From Actinoplanes oblitus (lineage in GTDB: Bacteria; Actinomycetota; Actinomycetes; Mycobacteriales; Micromonosporaceae): 64,000 nt of DNA. Below, piece after piece: positions 34,739 through 43,646 of this stretch; the first letter of the stretch is position 1, and each line of letters starts with the position of its first letter. Location: NCBI RefSeq assembly GCF_030252345.1, contig NZ_CP126980.1, positions 2,929,501 through 2,993,500 on the forward strand. Direction: 5' to 3'. The notes below the pieces were generated by a model, which worked only from the letters and a program-made list of their open reading frames with translations, was not told the origin of the DNA and ran no database searches. The position numbers and the translations under genes were made by a program.

Positions 34739-34812
34739 GTCCCAGGAGACAGTGTGGCGCGGAAACGGGCCCTCCCGGGGCGGGGCTGTGGACAACGCGC
34801 TGGTGTGGACGA
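34722..34812 (+). repeat. 91-bp dispersed element, copy 2
   Basis: Same length as copies 1 and 3, about four-fifths identical to copy 3 by hand alignment. GGGGGCCGTC (element 11-20) and GACAGTGTGG (27-36) are shared with copy 3. It ends with TGTGGACAA (34787-34795) and TGTGGACGA (34804-34812), again 17 bp apart. It lies between the epoxide hydrolase and AAA ATPase genes, which run in the same direction. Confidence 0.78.
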
Positions 34813-34902
34813 CTCGCCGCCGTCCCGGAAGCGGCCGGCGGACTCACCCCGGGCGCCAGCCGGAGGCGGTGCGCGGGCCGGACGCGGGCATAATCGCCTC
34901 TC

Positions 34903-36213
34903 ATGAGCGACGCCCTGATCGAGAGCCTCACCGCGGCGGTCCAGGCCCGCCCCGACGACCTGCCGCTGCGGCTGCACCTGGCCGAGCTCCTGGTCGCGGC
35001 CGGGCGGGGCGCGGAGGCGATCGAGCATGCCGCTCAGGTGCTCACCCGCGAGCCGGGCAACGCGGCAGCCCGCACCCTGATGGCGTCCGCCCTGGGCGGC
35101 GGCCCGGCCCCGGCTCCCGCGGCGCCGTCCGATCCGGCTCCCGCGTCCGCCGGCCAGGCCCCAGCCGCGGCCGCCCCGCCGCCGGCGACCGCCTCCGGTT
35201 CGGCGGCGGATCCGGGGAAGCCGGCCGGTGGCGTCGACTGGGCGGCGCTGGAGCAGCAGTTCGGCGACGCGGTGCCGCCGAGGTTCGCCCGCTCCGGCGA
35301 CGAGCCGGAGCCGGTGGCCGGCCACGCCGACCGCGCCTTCGACGTCGAGCGGTCCACCGTCACCCTCGCCGACGTCGGTGGCATGGCCGAGGTCAAGAAA
35401 CGCCTCGAGGTCTCCTTCCTCGGCCCGCTGCGCAACCCGAAACTGCGCAGCCTGTTCGGCAAGAGCCTGCGCGGCGGCCTGCTGCTCTACGGCCCGCCCG
35501 GCTGCGGCAAGACGTTCCTGGCCCGGGCGGTGGCCGGTGAGATGGGCGCGGCGTTCGTCTCGCTCTCGATCACCGACGTGCTCAACATGTGGGTGGGCAG
35601 TTCGGAGCGCAACCTGCACGACCTGTTCGAGTCGGCTCGCGGGCACGCGCCCTGCGTGCTGTTTCTCGACGAGATCGACGCGCTCGGCCACAAGCGCAGC
35701 CAGTTGCACTCCTCGGCCATGCGTACCGTGGTCAATCAGCTGCTCACCGAGCTCGACGGCGTCCAGGGCGGCAACGACGGCGTCTTCGTCCTGGCCGCGA
35801 CGAACGCACCCTGGGACGTGGACGCCGCCCTGCGCCGGCCGGGGCGCCTGGACCGGACCGTGCTGGTGCTGCCCCCGGACCGGCCGGCCCGCGCGTCGAT
35901 CGTCGAGTTCCACCTGCGCGACCGCCCGGTGGCCGGCGTCGATCTGGACGCGGTCGCCGCGGCCACCGACAACTTCTCCGGCGCCGACCTGGCCCACCTG
36001 TGCGAGACCGCCGCCGAGTTCGCGATGCGCGACTCCATCGCCACCGGCGAGATCCGCATGATCAACCAGGCGGACATGCTGGCCGCCGCCGCCGAGATCC
36101 GGCCCTCCACCGACGCCTGGTTCAGCACCGCCCGCAACGTGGCCATGTTCGCCAACCAGAACGGCGAGTACGACGACCTGGCCGCCTACCTCAAGAAGCG
36201 CAAGCCCCGTTGA
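34903..36213 (+). CDS. AAA ATPase with N-terminal TPR-like segment
   Basis: A 436-residue protein: two TPR-like helices (residues 5-60), a Pro/Ala-rich linker (about 65-110), and a single Cdc48/FtsH-type AAA module. VTLADVGGMAEVKKRLEVSFLGPL precedes Walker A LLYGPPGCGKTFLARA (about 192-207); Walker B is CVLFLDEIDA; the second region of homology is ATNAPWDVDAALRRPGRLDR with its arginine fingers; sensor 2 is FSGADLAHLCE. It likely unfolds or remodels proteins; the TPR part would recruit a client. The TPR protein 47 bases downstream is a plausible partner. Confidence 0.88.
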   Translation: MSDALIESLTAAVQARPDDLPLRLHLAELLVAAGRGAEAIEHAAQVLTREPGNAAARTLMASALGGGPAPAPAAPSDPAPASAGQAPAAAAPPPATASGSAADPGKPAGGVDWAALEQQFGDAVPPRFARSGDEPEPVAGHADRAFDVERSTVTLADVGGMAEVKKRLEVSFLGPLRNPKLRSLFGKSLRGGLLLYGPPGCGKTFLARAVAGEMGAAFVSLSITDVLNMWVGSSERNLHDLFESARGHAPCVLFLDEIDALGHKRSQLHSSAMRTVVNQLLTELDGVQGGNDGVFVLAATNAPWDVDAALRRPGRLDRTVLVLPPDRPARASIVEFHLRDRPVAGVDLDAVAAATDNFSGADLAHLCETAAEFAMRDSIATGEIRMINQADMLAAAAEIRPSTDAWFSTARNVAMFANQNGEYDDLAAYLKKRKPR

Positions 36214-36259
36214 TCCCCGCCCCGTCCCCGACCCGGCGGCGCGTGCGGCCGGCCGCCGC

Positions 36260-37252
36260 GTGACCGAGGCGGCCTCGCGGGCGCGGCTGCTCGCCGAGCT
36301 CGGCCGGCTCGACCAGGCCGAGGCCGAGCTGCGCCTCGCCCTGCTGGACCGGCCCGGCGATCCGGGACTGCTGACGCTGCTCGCCGCGGTACTCCGGCTG
36401 GCCGGCCGCCCGGACGAGGCCCTGGCCGCCGCGGACGCCGCGATCGTGGCGGAACCCGGCGCGGCGGGCGGGCACGCGGAACGGGCCGAGACCCTGATCG
36501 TGCTCACGCGTACCGGAGAAGCCGTCGCGGCCGCGACCGAAGCGGTCCGGTCGTGTCCGGGCGAACCTGAGGCGCACCGCGTCCTGGCCCGCGCGCACGC
36601 CGCGGCGCGAGATTTCCGGCGGGCCCGGGCCGCCGCCCGGCAGGCGCTCGCCGTCGACCCGCGTTCGGTGCCGAGCCTGCTCACGCTGGCCGACGTGGAG
36701 CGGGTCGCCGGCCGGCGCCGGGCCGCCGCGCGCGCGACCCGGGCGGCCCTGGCCGAGGATCCGGCGAGCCCCGGCGGACGCTGGCTGGCCGCGCTGCTCG
36801 ACGCGGAACGGCTGCACGTCGCCGACGCCATGCGCGGTCTGCGCGAACTGGCCGCGGATCAGCCGGCCCGGCTCGGCGGCGAAGCGCTGGCGTGGCCGAT
36901 CCTGGGCGTGCTGGCCGGGCTGCGTCACGGGCTCGCGGCCGGCGTGCCGCTGGTGCTCGGGGTGCGTCTCGCGGCCGTCCGCTGGCCGCTCGCCGCCTTG
37001 CTCGCGCAGGGCGTCGCGCTGGTCGTGGCGGTGGTCATGGTCGCCTTCACGGCCCGGGTGCTGCTGCCGGCCGGACGCCTGCCGTGGCGGTGCCTGCGGT
37101 TCCTGCCGCGGCGCGCGGTCATCGGCGGAGGGGTTGCGGCGGGTTTGTCGGTCGCGCTCCTTGTCGCGTACGCGATGAGCGCGATGTGGCTGCCGCTGGT
37201 GGCCGCCGGGGTCGCGACCGTGGCGCTGGTCGTCTCGGGTCGTCGGTTCTGA
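36260..37252 (+). CDS. TPR-repeat membrane protein
   Basis: A 330-residue protein. Residues 1-200 are about five tetratricopeptide-like repeats (LGRLDQAEAELRLALLDRPGDPGLL..., DFRRARAAARQALAVDPRSVPSLL). Residues about 210-328 contain four hydrophobic segments, so the TPR scaffold is membrane-anchored. GTG at 36260 is the start. It follows the TPR-containing AAA ATPase on the same strand, suggesting one operon. Its stop codon is inside the first unit of a 23-bp repeat. Confidence 0.72.
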   Translation: MTEAASRARLLAELGRLDQAEAELRLALLDRPGDPGLLTLLAAVLRLAGRPDEALAAADAAIVAEPGAAGGHAERAETLIVLTRTGEAVAAATEAVRSCPGEPEAHRVLARAHAAARDFRRARAAARQALAVDPRSVPSLLTLADVERVAGRRRAAARATRAALAEDPASPGGRWLAALLDAERLHVADAMRGLRELAADQPARLGGEALAWPILGVLAGLRHGLAAGVPLVLGVRLAAVRWPLAALLAQGVALVVAVVMVAFTARVLLPAGRLPWRCLRFLPRRAVIGGGVAAGLSVALLVAYAMSAMWLPLVAAGVATVALVVSGRRF

Positions 37253-37313
37253 GCGTCTCCGCCGTTCGGTTCCGAGTGTCTCGGCTTTGTGGTTTCGAGT
37301 GTCTCGGGCGCGA
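37245..37313. repeat. 23-bp tandem repeat spanning TPR stop codon
   Basis: Three exact-length units (37245-37267, 37268-37290, 37291-37313) of the type GGTTCCGAGTGTCTCGG. The first contains the TGA (37250-37252) of the TPR gene. The rest of the gap to the PAP2 gene at 37597 is unique sequence in which I see no gene or strong hairpin. Confidence 0.8.
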
Positions 37314-37596
37314 GGGGAACGTCACTATTCGCCCGATGAATCTTGCACTCCCGGCAAGATCGACCGATGCTGGGCGTCATGGTTGATTCAGGTTCCGCTT
37401 GACCGGTGGACACCCGGGCTTCGCCCTCCTGAAGAAACCGCACGTCAGCGGTGGTGTTGCGAGTCGGTACTAGGGTCGCGCCGGTGTCCCGCCAGGTCGC
37501 CCTCCGCCAGCGATGTAGCGACTTTCCCGGTTTCACCAGCTCCTGCCCCGCTTCATCGTCACCTTCAACGCCTTTCTCGCCGCCGAGGAGCCTGGT

Positions 37597-38376
37597 GTGA
37601 CCGTCGCCCCACCTGCCGCCACCCGGTCCCGATGGCTCGCCGCGCTCCGCGAGCTCGGCCTGGTCGCCGTCATGTTCGTGATCTACAAGATCGGCCGGCT
37701 GGCCGCGAACGGGCACGTGGGCGAGGCGTTCGGCAACGCGCGCCGGGTGTGGGATCTGGAGCGGTGGCTGCATCTGCCGGGTGAGCTGAGCGTCCAGCAC
37801 CGGCTGCTCTCCTGGCACGCGCTGGTCGAGGTGGCGAACTGCTACTACGCGTACATCCACTTCCCGGCCACCGTGGCCTGCCTGATCTGGCTCTACCTCC
37901 GCCGGCCGGCCCACTACCGCTGGACCCGCAACGTGCTCGCCCTGGTGACCGGCGCGGCGCTGCTGGTGCACTTCGTGATGCCGCTGGCCCCGCCCCGGAT
38001 GCTCGCCGACACCGGCATGCTCGACCTGGGCCGGCTCTACGGTCCCGCCGTCTACGGCGCCCCGGAGACCGACCAGCTCTCCAACCAGTACGCCGCGATG
38101 CCGTCGCTGCACGTCGGCTGGGCCGTGGTGGTGGCGGTGGCCCTGATCGCCGCCACGTCGGGACGGTGGCGCGGGTGGTGGCTCGCGCACCCGGTGGTGA
38201 CCCTGCTGGTCGTGGTGGCCACCGGCAATCACTACTGGCTGGACGCGATCGCCGCCTTGGTCCTGCTCGCCCTGGCGTACGCGGTGGTGCGCGGCCATCG
38301 GCCGGTGGCCGGAGCGGGGACCGTGGTGGTGCCCCGGCAGCGTGCCGAACTGCGCGAGCCGGCGCTGCGCGGCTAG
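37597..38376 (+). CDS. PAP2-superfamily membrane phosphatase/transferase
   Basis: A 259-residue protein with about six transmembrane helices. The conserved pair AMPSLHVGWA (about residues 166-175) and GNHYWLDAIAA (about 209-219) matches the PAP2_3 type, related to inositolphosphorylceramide synthase and actinobacterial phospho-inositol lipid enzymes. It should transfer or remove a phosphate group of a lipid at the membrane surface. The GTG at 37597 follows GAGGAG at good spacing. Confidence 0.8.
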   Translation: MTVAPPAATRSRWLAALRELGLVAVMFVIYKIGRLAANGHVGEAFGNARRVWDLERWLHLPGELSVQHRLLSWHALVEVANCYYAYIHFPATVACLIWLYLRRPAHYRWTRNVLALVTGAALLVHFVMPLAPPRMLADTGMLDLGRLYGPAVYGAPETDQLSNQYAAMPSLHVGWAVVVAVALIAATSGRWRGWWLAHPVVTLLVVVATGNHYWLDAIAALVLLALAYAVVRGHRPVAGAGTVVVPRQRAELREPALRG

Positions 38377-38450
38377 CCCGTTACGCCGAGCGGCGTCCTC
38401 GCCCGAGCCGGCGGCCACGCCGCAGCCCCGGTCGGACTCCGAAACGCGGG

Positions 38451-38798
38451 CTAGCTGTGTCGGTCGAGGCCCAGGGCTGCGCACGCGGCATCGACGGCCG
38501 CCCGGCGGAGGTCGTCCTCGGGCGCGTCGGGGAACTGCAGCGCGCAGTCCTGGAGGCCACCGACGGCGACTGCGGCCCGGGTCGCCTGGGCGAGGGTGGG
38601 TTCCGGGCCGTGCAGCAGCTTGCCCAGCCGGGCGCGCCAGTCCAGGACGAGGCCGATGAGGCCCAGGTCGGCGAGCGTGGTCAGCTCGCGGAGCATGAGC
38701 ATGAGCTCCTCGCGGTGGCGGTAGAGGAAGTCGAAGTAGCCCTCCAGCAGGGCTCGGGGCTCGACCTCGCCCCGCGCCTCCTGCGCGGCCAGGAACGC
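38451..38798 (-). pseudogene. TetR regulator, C-terminal remnant
   Basis: From an in-frame stop at 38799-38801, the frame reads AFLAAQEARGEVEPRALLEG, YFDFLYRHREELMLMLREL, then continues to GLDRHS. This is the ligand-binding half of a TetR protein. The DNA-binding domain and start are missing. The break lies directly against the 5'-truncated monooxygenase remnant on the other strand, which fits a single deletion that removed the 5' halves and shared promoter of a divergent regulator/enzyme pair. Confidence 0.72.
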
Positions 38799-38801
38799 CT
38801 A

Positions 38802-39362
38802 GTGACCGTGAGCTCGACTACCACCGCCACGACGCGCACCGGCAGAAGGAGTTGCTGCGCGGCGCGTTCACGGGCCTGCACGCCGACGTGGACCGCTGGC
38901 TGGACGAGCTCGACCGCACCCCGGCGTTCTACTTCGACTCGATCACCCAGGTGCGGATGGACATCTGGTCGCGGGGGAGGGTGCCGCTGGTGGGCGACGC
39001 GGGCTATTGCCCGGGCCCGGCGGTCGGCGGCAGCACCAGCCTGGCCGTCGTCGGCGCCTACGTCCTCGCCGGGGAACTGGCGCGGGCGGGCGGCGACCAC
39101 GAGCGCGCGTTTCCCGCATACGAGCAGGCGATGGCGCGGTACGTGCCGGGCGGCCGCGCTGAGTGCGGCGAGGACCCTGATACCCAGGTCCCGCCTCGGG
39201 GTGTCGGGACTGGTCCAGGGCGCTCGCCTGCTGTCCGCGCTGCCGGCCGCGCCCGGCCGGGCCCTGCTGCGCCTCACCACCAAGACCGCACGGCTGCACA
39301 ACTCGATGAGCATCGACGGCTATCCGGAGCCCGGCGCCCGAGGCGTCTCGCCAAGGGGATGA
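38802..39362 (+). pseudogene. FAD-dependent monooxygenase, 5'-truncated and frameshifted
   Basis: The frame opens at the junction with SDRELDYHRHDAHRQKELLR and runs through FYFDSITQVRMDIWSRGRVP and LVGDAGYCPGPAVGGSTSLA, the C-terminal FAD-binding signature of the aromatic hydroxylase family. The N-terminal Rossmann GxGxxG region is absent. Near 39155 the frame shifts; the natural tail (LIPRSRLGVSGLVQGARLLS...NSMSIDGYPEP) continues in another frame to the stop at 39362. The gene is non-functional. Confidence 0.78.
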
Positions 39363-39425
39363 ACGCCGGTGAAGGGTACCTGCGACAAAGATCTCGACCG
39401 GCTCGGGAAACGCGCGGTGGCGCCG

Positions 39426-39950
39426 TCACCGCTTCCCGCGGTCACCGCCGCCGGCGAGCACCCCGGCACCCCGCCGCACCTCGAAGACCAGGTGGGTCTC
39501 GGTCTGCCGCACCACCCGATGCGTGGTGACGTGCCGTAACACGAAGTCCCGCAGCGCCTCGGCGTCCTCGACCGCCACGTGCAGGTGGAAGTCGTCGGCG
39601 CCGGCCAGGTGGAAGGCCTGGATCACGCCCGGGGCGGTGGCCAGGGCGTCGTACAGCTGACTGACGTTGGCCATGGTGTGGCTGCCCAGCCGGACCTTGA
39701 CGATCGCCTGCAACGGGTAGCCCAGCAGCGCCAGGTCCAGTTGCGCCCGGGTGCCGGTGATGACCCCGGCCTCGCGCAGTGCCCGGACCCGGTAGGCGCA
39801 GGTGGACTCGGCCAGCCCGAGGCGATCGGCGAGGGCCTTGTTGGTCACCGCGGCGTCCTCGGTGAGCAGGCTCAGCAGGAGCCGGTCGAGATCGTCGACG
39901 GTGCCCGCCGGAGCGGCGCCCCGTGCCGGTTGCGCATTCCGCAATGACAT
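39426..39950 (-). CDS. Lrp/AsnC family regulator (MdeR-like)
   Basis: A 174-residue protein with an N-terminal HTH (DDLDRLLLSLLTEDAAVTNKALADRLGLAESTCAYRVRALREAGVI, about residues 18-65) and a C-terminal RAM/AsnC effector domain (about 75-160). ATG 39950 is chosen over a TTG three codons upstream. It is divergent from a PLP-dependent sulfur amino-acid lyase followed by a 2-oxoacid dehydrogenase E1, the same arrangement as mdeR-mdeA-mdeB of Pseudomonas putida, where the Lrp protein responds to methionine. A 17-bp palindrome lies in the gap. Confidence 0.85.
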   Translation of the reverse strand: MSLRNAQPARGAAPAGTVDDLDRLLLSLLTEDAAVTNKALADRLGLAESTCAYRVRALREAGVITGTRAQLDLALLGYPLQAIVKVRLGSHTMANVSQLYDALATAPGVIQAFHLAGADDFHLHVAVEDAEALRDFVLRHVTTHRVVRQTETHLVFEVRRGAGVLAGGGDRGKR

Positions 39951-40001
39951 CGCTCCCAACTCCGGTCGAACTTGCTCGAAAAGACAGGTTCGGCGTACCT
40001 G

Positions 40002-40018
40002 TTCGTGGATTCCACGAA
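40002..40018. promoter_or_regulatory. palindrome, putative Lrp/MdeR operator
   Basis: Perfect dyad TTCGTGG-ATT-CCACGAA in the 108-base gap between the divergent lrp (start 39950) and lyase (start 40059) genes. Lrp proteins bind such dyads; assignment is by position. Confidence 0.6.
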
Positions 40019-40058
40019 GAGTCTAGGAAAACTTTGCGATAAGCGGAAACCTCCTGGC

Positions 40059-41261
40059 ATGACCAGCTCACTGCACAGCGATTCGCTCGCCGTGCACGCC
40101 GGCCGTGAGGATCTCACCGCGCTCGGCGTCCACGCCCTGCCCCTCGACCTCTCGTCGACGAACCCGCTGCCGGACATCCTCCGCGGCGGCGAGTCCTACG
40201 AGGCCATGGCGACCGGCGGCCATCCCCTCCCGGAGGGCGGCGCCGTGTACGCCCGGCTCTGGAACCCGACAGTGGCCCGGTTCGAGACGGCGCTGGCCCA
40301 GCTGGAGCACACCGAGACCGCCGTCGCGTTCGGATCCGGGATGGCGGCGATGACCGCGGCGATCCTGGCACACACCACGATGACCGGCCGGCGTCATGTG
40401 GTGGCGGTACGCCCGCTGTACGGCGGCACCGACCACCTGCTCGCCACCGGCCTGCTCGGCACCGAGGTCAGCTTCTGCGACGAGGCGCACGTCGCCGCCG
40501 CCATCCGGCCGGACACCGGCCTGGTCATCCTGGAGACCCCGGCCAACCCGAGCCTGGACCTGGCCGACATCGCGGCCGTCGTGGACCGGGCCGGAAGCGT
40601 CCCGGTGCTGGTCGACAACACCTTCGCCACCCCGATCCTGCAGAACCCGGCGGCCCTCGGCGCGGCGATGGTGCTGCACAGCGCCACCAAGTACCTCGGC
40701 GGGCACGGTGACGTGGTCGCCGGCGTCATCGCGTGCGACGAGGACACCGCCGCCCGGCTGCGCCAGGTCCGCGCGGTCACCGGCGGCCTGCTCCACCCGC
40801 TCGGCGGCTACCTGCTCCACCGCGGCCTGACGACGCTGCCCATCCGGGTACGCGCCCAGCAGGGCACCGCGGCCCGGATCGCCACCTGGCTGGCCGGGCA
40901 CCGGGCCGTCGACCAGGTCTTCTACCCCGGTCTCGACGGCGACCCCCGGGGCCTGTTGGGCCGGCAGATGCGCGGCACCGGCGCCATGCTGTCGGTCACC
41001 CTGCGCGGCGGGTTCGACGCCGCCGCCGCGCTCACCACCGGCACCCGGCTGTTCACCCACGCCGTCTCCCTGGGCGGGGTCGATTCCCTGATCCAGCACC
41101 CGGCCTCGCTGACGCACCGGCCGGTCGCCGCCGACGCGCGGCCGTGCGCCGCACTGGTGAGACTCTCGGTTGGCCTGGAACACTGCGACGACCTGCTGCA
41201 GGATCTAGATCAGGCGCTCGCGGCCACCGCCGGCGCGCCCGTACACGCTGCCACCCGATAG
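40059..41261 (+). CDS. Cys/Met metabolism PLP enzyme, methionine gamma-lyase-like
   Basis: A 400-residue PLP-dependent enzyme of the cystathionine/methionine gamma family. VHAGREDLTALG, FGSGMAAMTAAILAH, DNTFATPIL and the Schiff-base Lys in HSATKYLGGHGD are all present. The position equivalent to the catalytic Cys of true methionine gamma-lyases (LYGCT) is Gly here (PLYGGT), as in cystathionine gamma-enzymes, so methionine, homocysteine or cysteine could be the substrate. Cleavage would give a thiol, ammonia and 2-oxobutanoate or pyruvate, the substrate type of the E1-like enzyme encoded next. Confidence 0.85.
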   Translation: MTSSLHSDSLAVHAGREDLTALGVHALPLDLSSTNPLPDILRGGESYEAMATGGHPLPEGGAVYARLWNPTVARFETALAQLEHTETAVAFGSGMAAMTAAILAHTTMTGRRHVVAVRPLYGGTDHLLATGLLGTEVSFCDEAHVAAAIRPDTGLVILETPANPSLDLADIAAVVDRAGSVPVLVDNTFATPILQNPAALGAAMVLHSATKYLGGHGDVVAGVIACDEDTAARLRQVRAVTGGLLHPLGGYLLHRGLTTLPIRVRAQQGTAARIATWLAGHRAVDQVFYPGLDGDPRGLLGRQMRGTGAMLSVTLRGGFDAAAALTTGTRLFTHAVSLGGVDSLIQHPASLTHRPVAADARPCAALVRLSVGLEHCDDLLQDLDQALAATAGAPVHAATR

Positions 41262-41283
41262 CGACCACCCACCGGAGACACCG

Positions 41284-43614
41284 ATGACCCACCTGCCGAC
41301 CGCCGTGCAGCCCGACGCCGCGACCCTGCGCGAGATCGCCCGCCGCGTCCTGTGGCTGGCGGCGTCGATAGTCAACGCGGCGAACGCCGGCCGGCCCAAC
41401 GACTCCGGCGTCAAGGTGGGCGGCCATCAGGCGTCCAGCGCGTCGATGGTCGACATCATGGTCGCCCTGTGGTTCGCCGAGCTGACCGACCGGGACCGGG
41501 TGTCGGTCAAACCGCACGCCTCGCCCGTGCTGCACGCGATCAACTACCTGCTCGGTGACCTGGACGAGTCGTACCTGCCGAGGCTGCGCGAGAAGGGCGG
41601 CCTGCAGTCCTACCCGTCCCGGCGCAAGGATCCCGGCACCGTCGACTTCTCCACCGGCTCGGTCGGCATCGGGGCGACGGCCGCGCTGTGGGCCGCCATG
41701 GCGCACCGCTACCTCGGCTCCCGGTTCCCCGGCGCGCCGGCCGGTGGCCGGTTCGTCAGCCTGCTCGGCGACGCCGAGCTGGACGAGGGCGCCATCTGGG
41801 AAGCCGTAATGGATCCGGCGGTCGCCAAGCTCGGTGAGCTGCTCTGGGTGGTCGACCTCAACCGGCAGTCGCTGGACCGGGTCGTCCCGGACATCCAGAT
41901 CGCCAAGCTGCAGGGCATGTTCGCCGCCGCCGGGTGGCAGGTCGTCGTCCTCAAGTGGGGCCGGGTCATCTCGCGGCTGTTCGAACGTCCCGGCGGTCCG
42001 GCGCTGCGCGCCCGGCTGGAGGCCATGCCGAACGAGGAGTACCAGCGGATGCTGCGGGTCGGGCCGGCGCAGATCGCCGAGCGGATCCTCGCCGGCGGCG
42101 ACGACCCGCAGCTCAAGGAGCTACTGGCGGAGATCTCGCCGGAGGAGCTGGCCGAGGCCGTCCGTGACCTCGGCGGTCACGACCTGGAGCTGCTGGTCGA
42201 CACCTTCCGCGGCGTCGACCAGCACCGCCCCAGCGTGGTGTTCGCCTACACGGTCAAGGGACGCGGCCTGCCCACCGAGGGGCATCCGAACAACCACTCC
42301 GCGTTGCTGTCCGCCGTACAGATGGATGCCCTCGCGGTCTCCTGCGGCATGGACCGACAGGCGCCGTGGCAGCGCTTCCCGGCCGGCACCGCCGCCGGTG
42401 AGCTGTGCCGGCAGCGGGCCGGCGCGCTGCGCCGGGAGAAGGTCGCACCCACCGCGCCGATCCCGGTGCCGGCCGAGCTGGGCCACGGATACCGCAAGCC
42501 GGTCAGCACCCAGGCCGCCCTCGGCCGGCTCCTGGCCGACCTGCCACGCGACGCCCCGGAGGCCGCCGCCCGGGTGGTGACCTGCTCGCCGGACGTCGCC
42601 TCCTCCACCAACCTGGGCGGCTGGATCAACAAGACCGGCGTGTGGTCGGTGGAGGACCGGCACGACTGGTTCGCCGACGACGCCGAGCGCGTGCTGCGCT
42701 GGCAGGAGAACAGCAACGGCCAGCACATCGAACTCGGCATCGCCGAGGTCAACCTGGTCTCCCTGGCCGGCGAGCTCGGTGCGACCTGGTCCCGCTGGGG
42801 TGAGCGGCTCATCCCGATCGCCACGCTCTACGACCCGTTCGTCAGCCGCGCCCTCGAACCCTGGTCCTACGGCATCTACGCCGGCGGGCAGTCCATCCTG
42901 GTCGGCACGCCGTCCGGGGTGACCCTGGCGCCGGAGGGCGGGGCGCACCAGTCCATCACCACCCCGTCGATCGGGCTGGAGCAGCCCGAGTGCGTCGCCT
43001 GGGAGCCGGCGTTCGCCCAGGACCTGGAGTGGTGCTTCCTGCACGCGATGAGCGGGGTGGGCGTGGAGGGCGGCTCGTCCGCCTACTTCCGGCTCTCCAC
43101 CCGGCCCGTCGACCCGCGGCTCGCCCAGGTGCCCGACGACCCGGCGCTCCGCGAACGCCGCCGGCGGCAGGCGGTCGCCGGTGGCTACCGGCTCCCCGCC
43201 GGCCACCCGCCGCAGGACGAGCAGGTCACGCTGGTCGGCGTCGGCGCGATCATGCCCGAGGTGATCGCCGCCGCGAACGCGCTGGCGGACCAGCACGTCA
43301 AGGCCGGCGTGGTCTGCCTGACGAGTCCGGATCTGGTCTTCCGCTCCTTCCAGCAGCGCGGCAGCCGGACGGCCGGGCTGGGCGGCGGCATCCTGGACGA
43401 ACTGTTCCCGGCCGCGCATCCGGCCGCGCTCGTCACCGTGCTCGACGGTCACCCGCACACGCTGGCCTTCCTCGCCGGCGCCCGGGGCGACCGGATCCGG
43501 TGTCTCGGGGTGACCGCGTTCGGCCAGTCCTCCAGCCTCGCCGAGGCGTACCGCCTGCACGGCATCGACAGCGGCTCGATCGTCGACGCGGCGCTGACCG
43601 TGCTGGGCCGCTGA
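41284..43614 (+). CDS. AceE-like 2-oxoacid dehydrogenase E1 (MdeB-like)
   Basis: A 776-residue thiamine-diphosphate enzyme of the homodimeric pyruvate dehydrogenase E1/transketolase type. Hallmarks: GGHQASSASMVDIMVALWF, the TPP/Mg motif GDAELDEGAIWEAV ending in VDLNRQSLDR, VFAYTVKGRGLP, NGQHIELGIAEVNLVSLAGELG and APEGGAHQSI. It is about 110 residues shorter than E. coli AceE. Next to a gamma-lyase and Lrp regulator it matches MdeB, proposed to oxidise 2-oxobutanoate from methionine breakdown. No E2/E3 genes lie nearby, so it would share those or act differently. It starts 23 bases after the lyase. Confidence 0.86.
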   Translation: MTHLPTAVQPDAATLREIARRVLWLAASIVNAANAGRPNDSGVKVGGHQASSASMVDIMVALWFAELTDRDRVSVKPHASPVLHAINYLLGDLDESYLPRLREKGGLQSYPSRRKDPGTVDFSTGSVGIGATAALWAAMAHRYLGSRFPGAPAGGRFVSLLGDAELDEGAIWEAVMDPAVAKLGELLWVVDLNRQSLDRVVPDIQIAKLQGMFAAAGWQVVVLKWGRVISRLFERPGGPALRARLEAMPNEEYQRMLRVGPAQIAERILAGGDDPQLKELLAEISPEELAEAVRDLGGHDLELLVDTFRGVDQHRPSVVFAYTVKGRGLPTEGHPNNHSALLSAVQMDALAVSCGMDRQAPWQRFPAGTAAGELCRQRAGALRREKVAPTAPIPVPAELGHGYRKPVSTQAALGRLLADLPRDAPEAAARVVTCSPDVASSTNLGGWINKTGVWSVEDRHDWFADDAERVLRWQENSNGQHIELGIAEVNLVSLAGELGATWSRWGERLIPIATLYDPFVSRALEPWSYGIYAGGQSILVGTPSGVTLAPEGGAHQSITTPSIGLEQPECVAWEPAFAQDLEWCFLHAMSGVGVEGGSSAYFRLSTRPVDPRLAQVPDDPALRERRRRQAVAGGYRLPAGHPPQDEQVTLVGVGAIMPEVIAAANALADQHVKAGVVCLTSPDLVFRSFQQRGSRTAGLGGGILDELFPAAHPAALVTVLDGHPHTLAFLAGARGDRIRCLGVTAFGQSSSLAEAYRLHGIDSGSIVDAALTVLGR

Positions 43615-43646
43615 ACCCGTCTCGTCCGCGCTCGTAGCTGCCTGGC

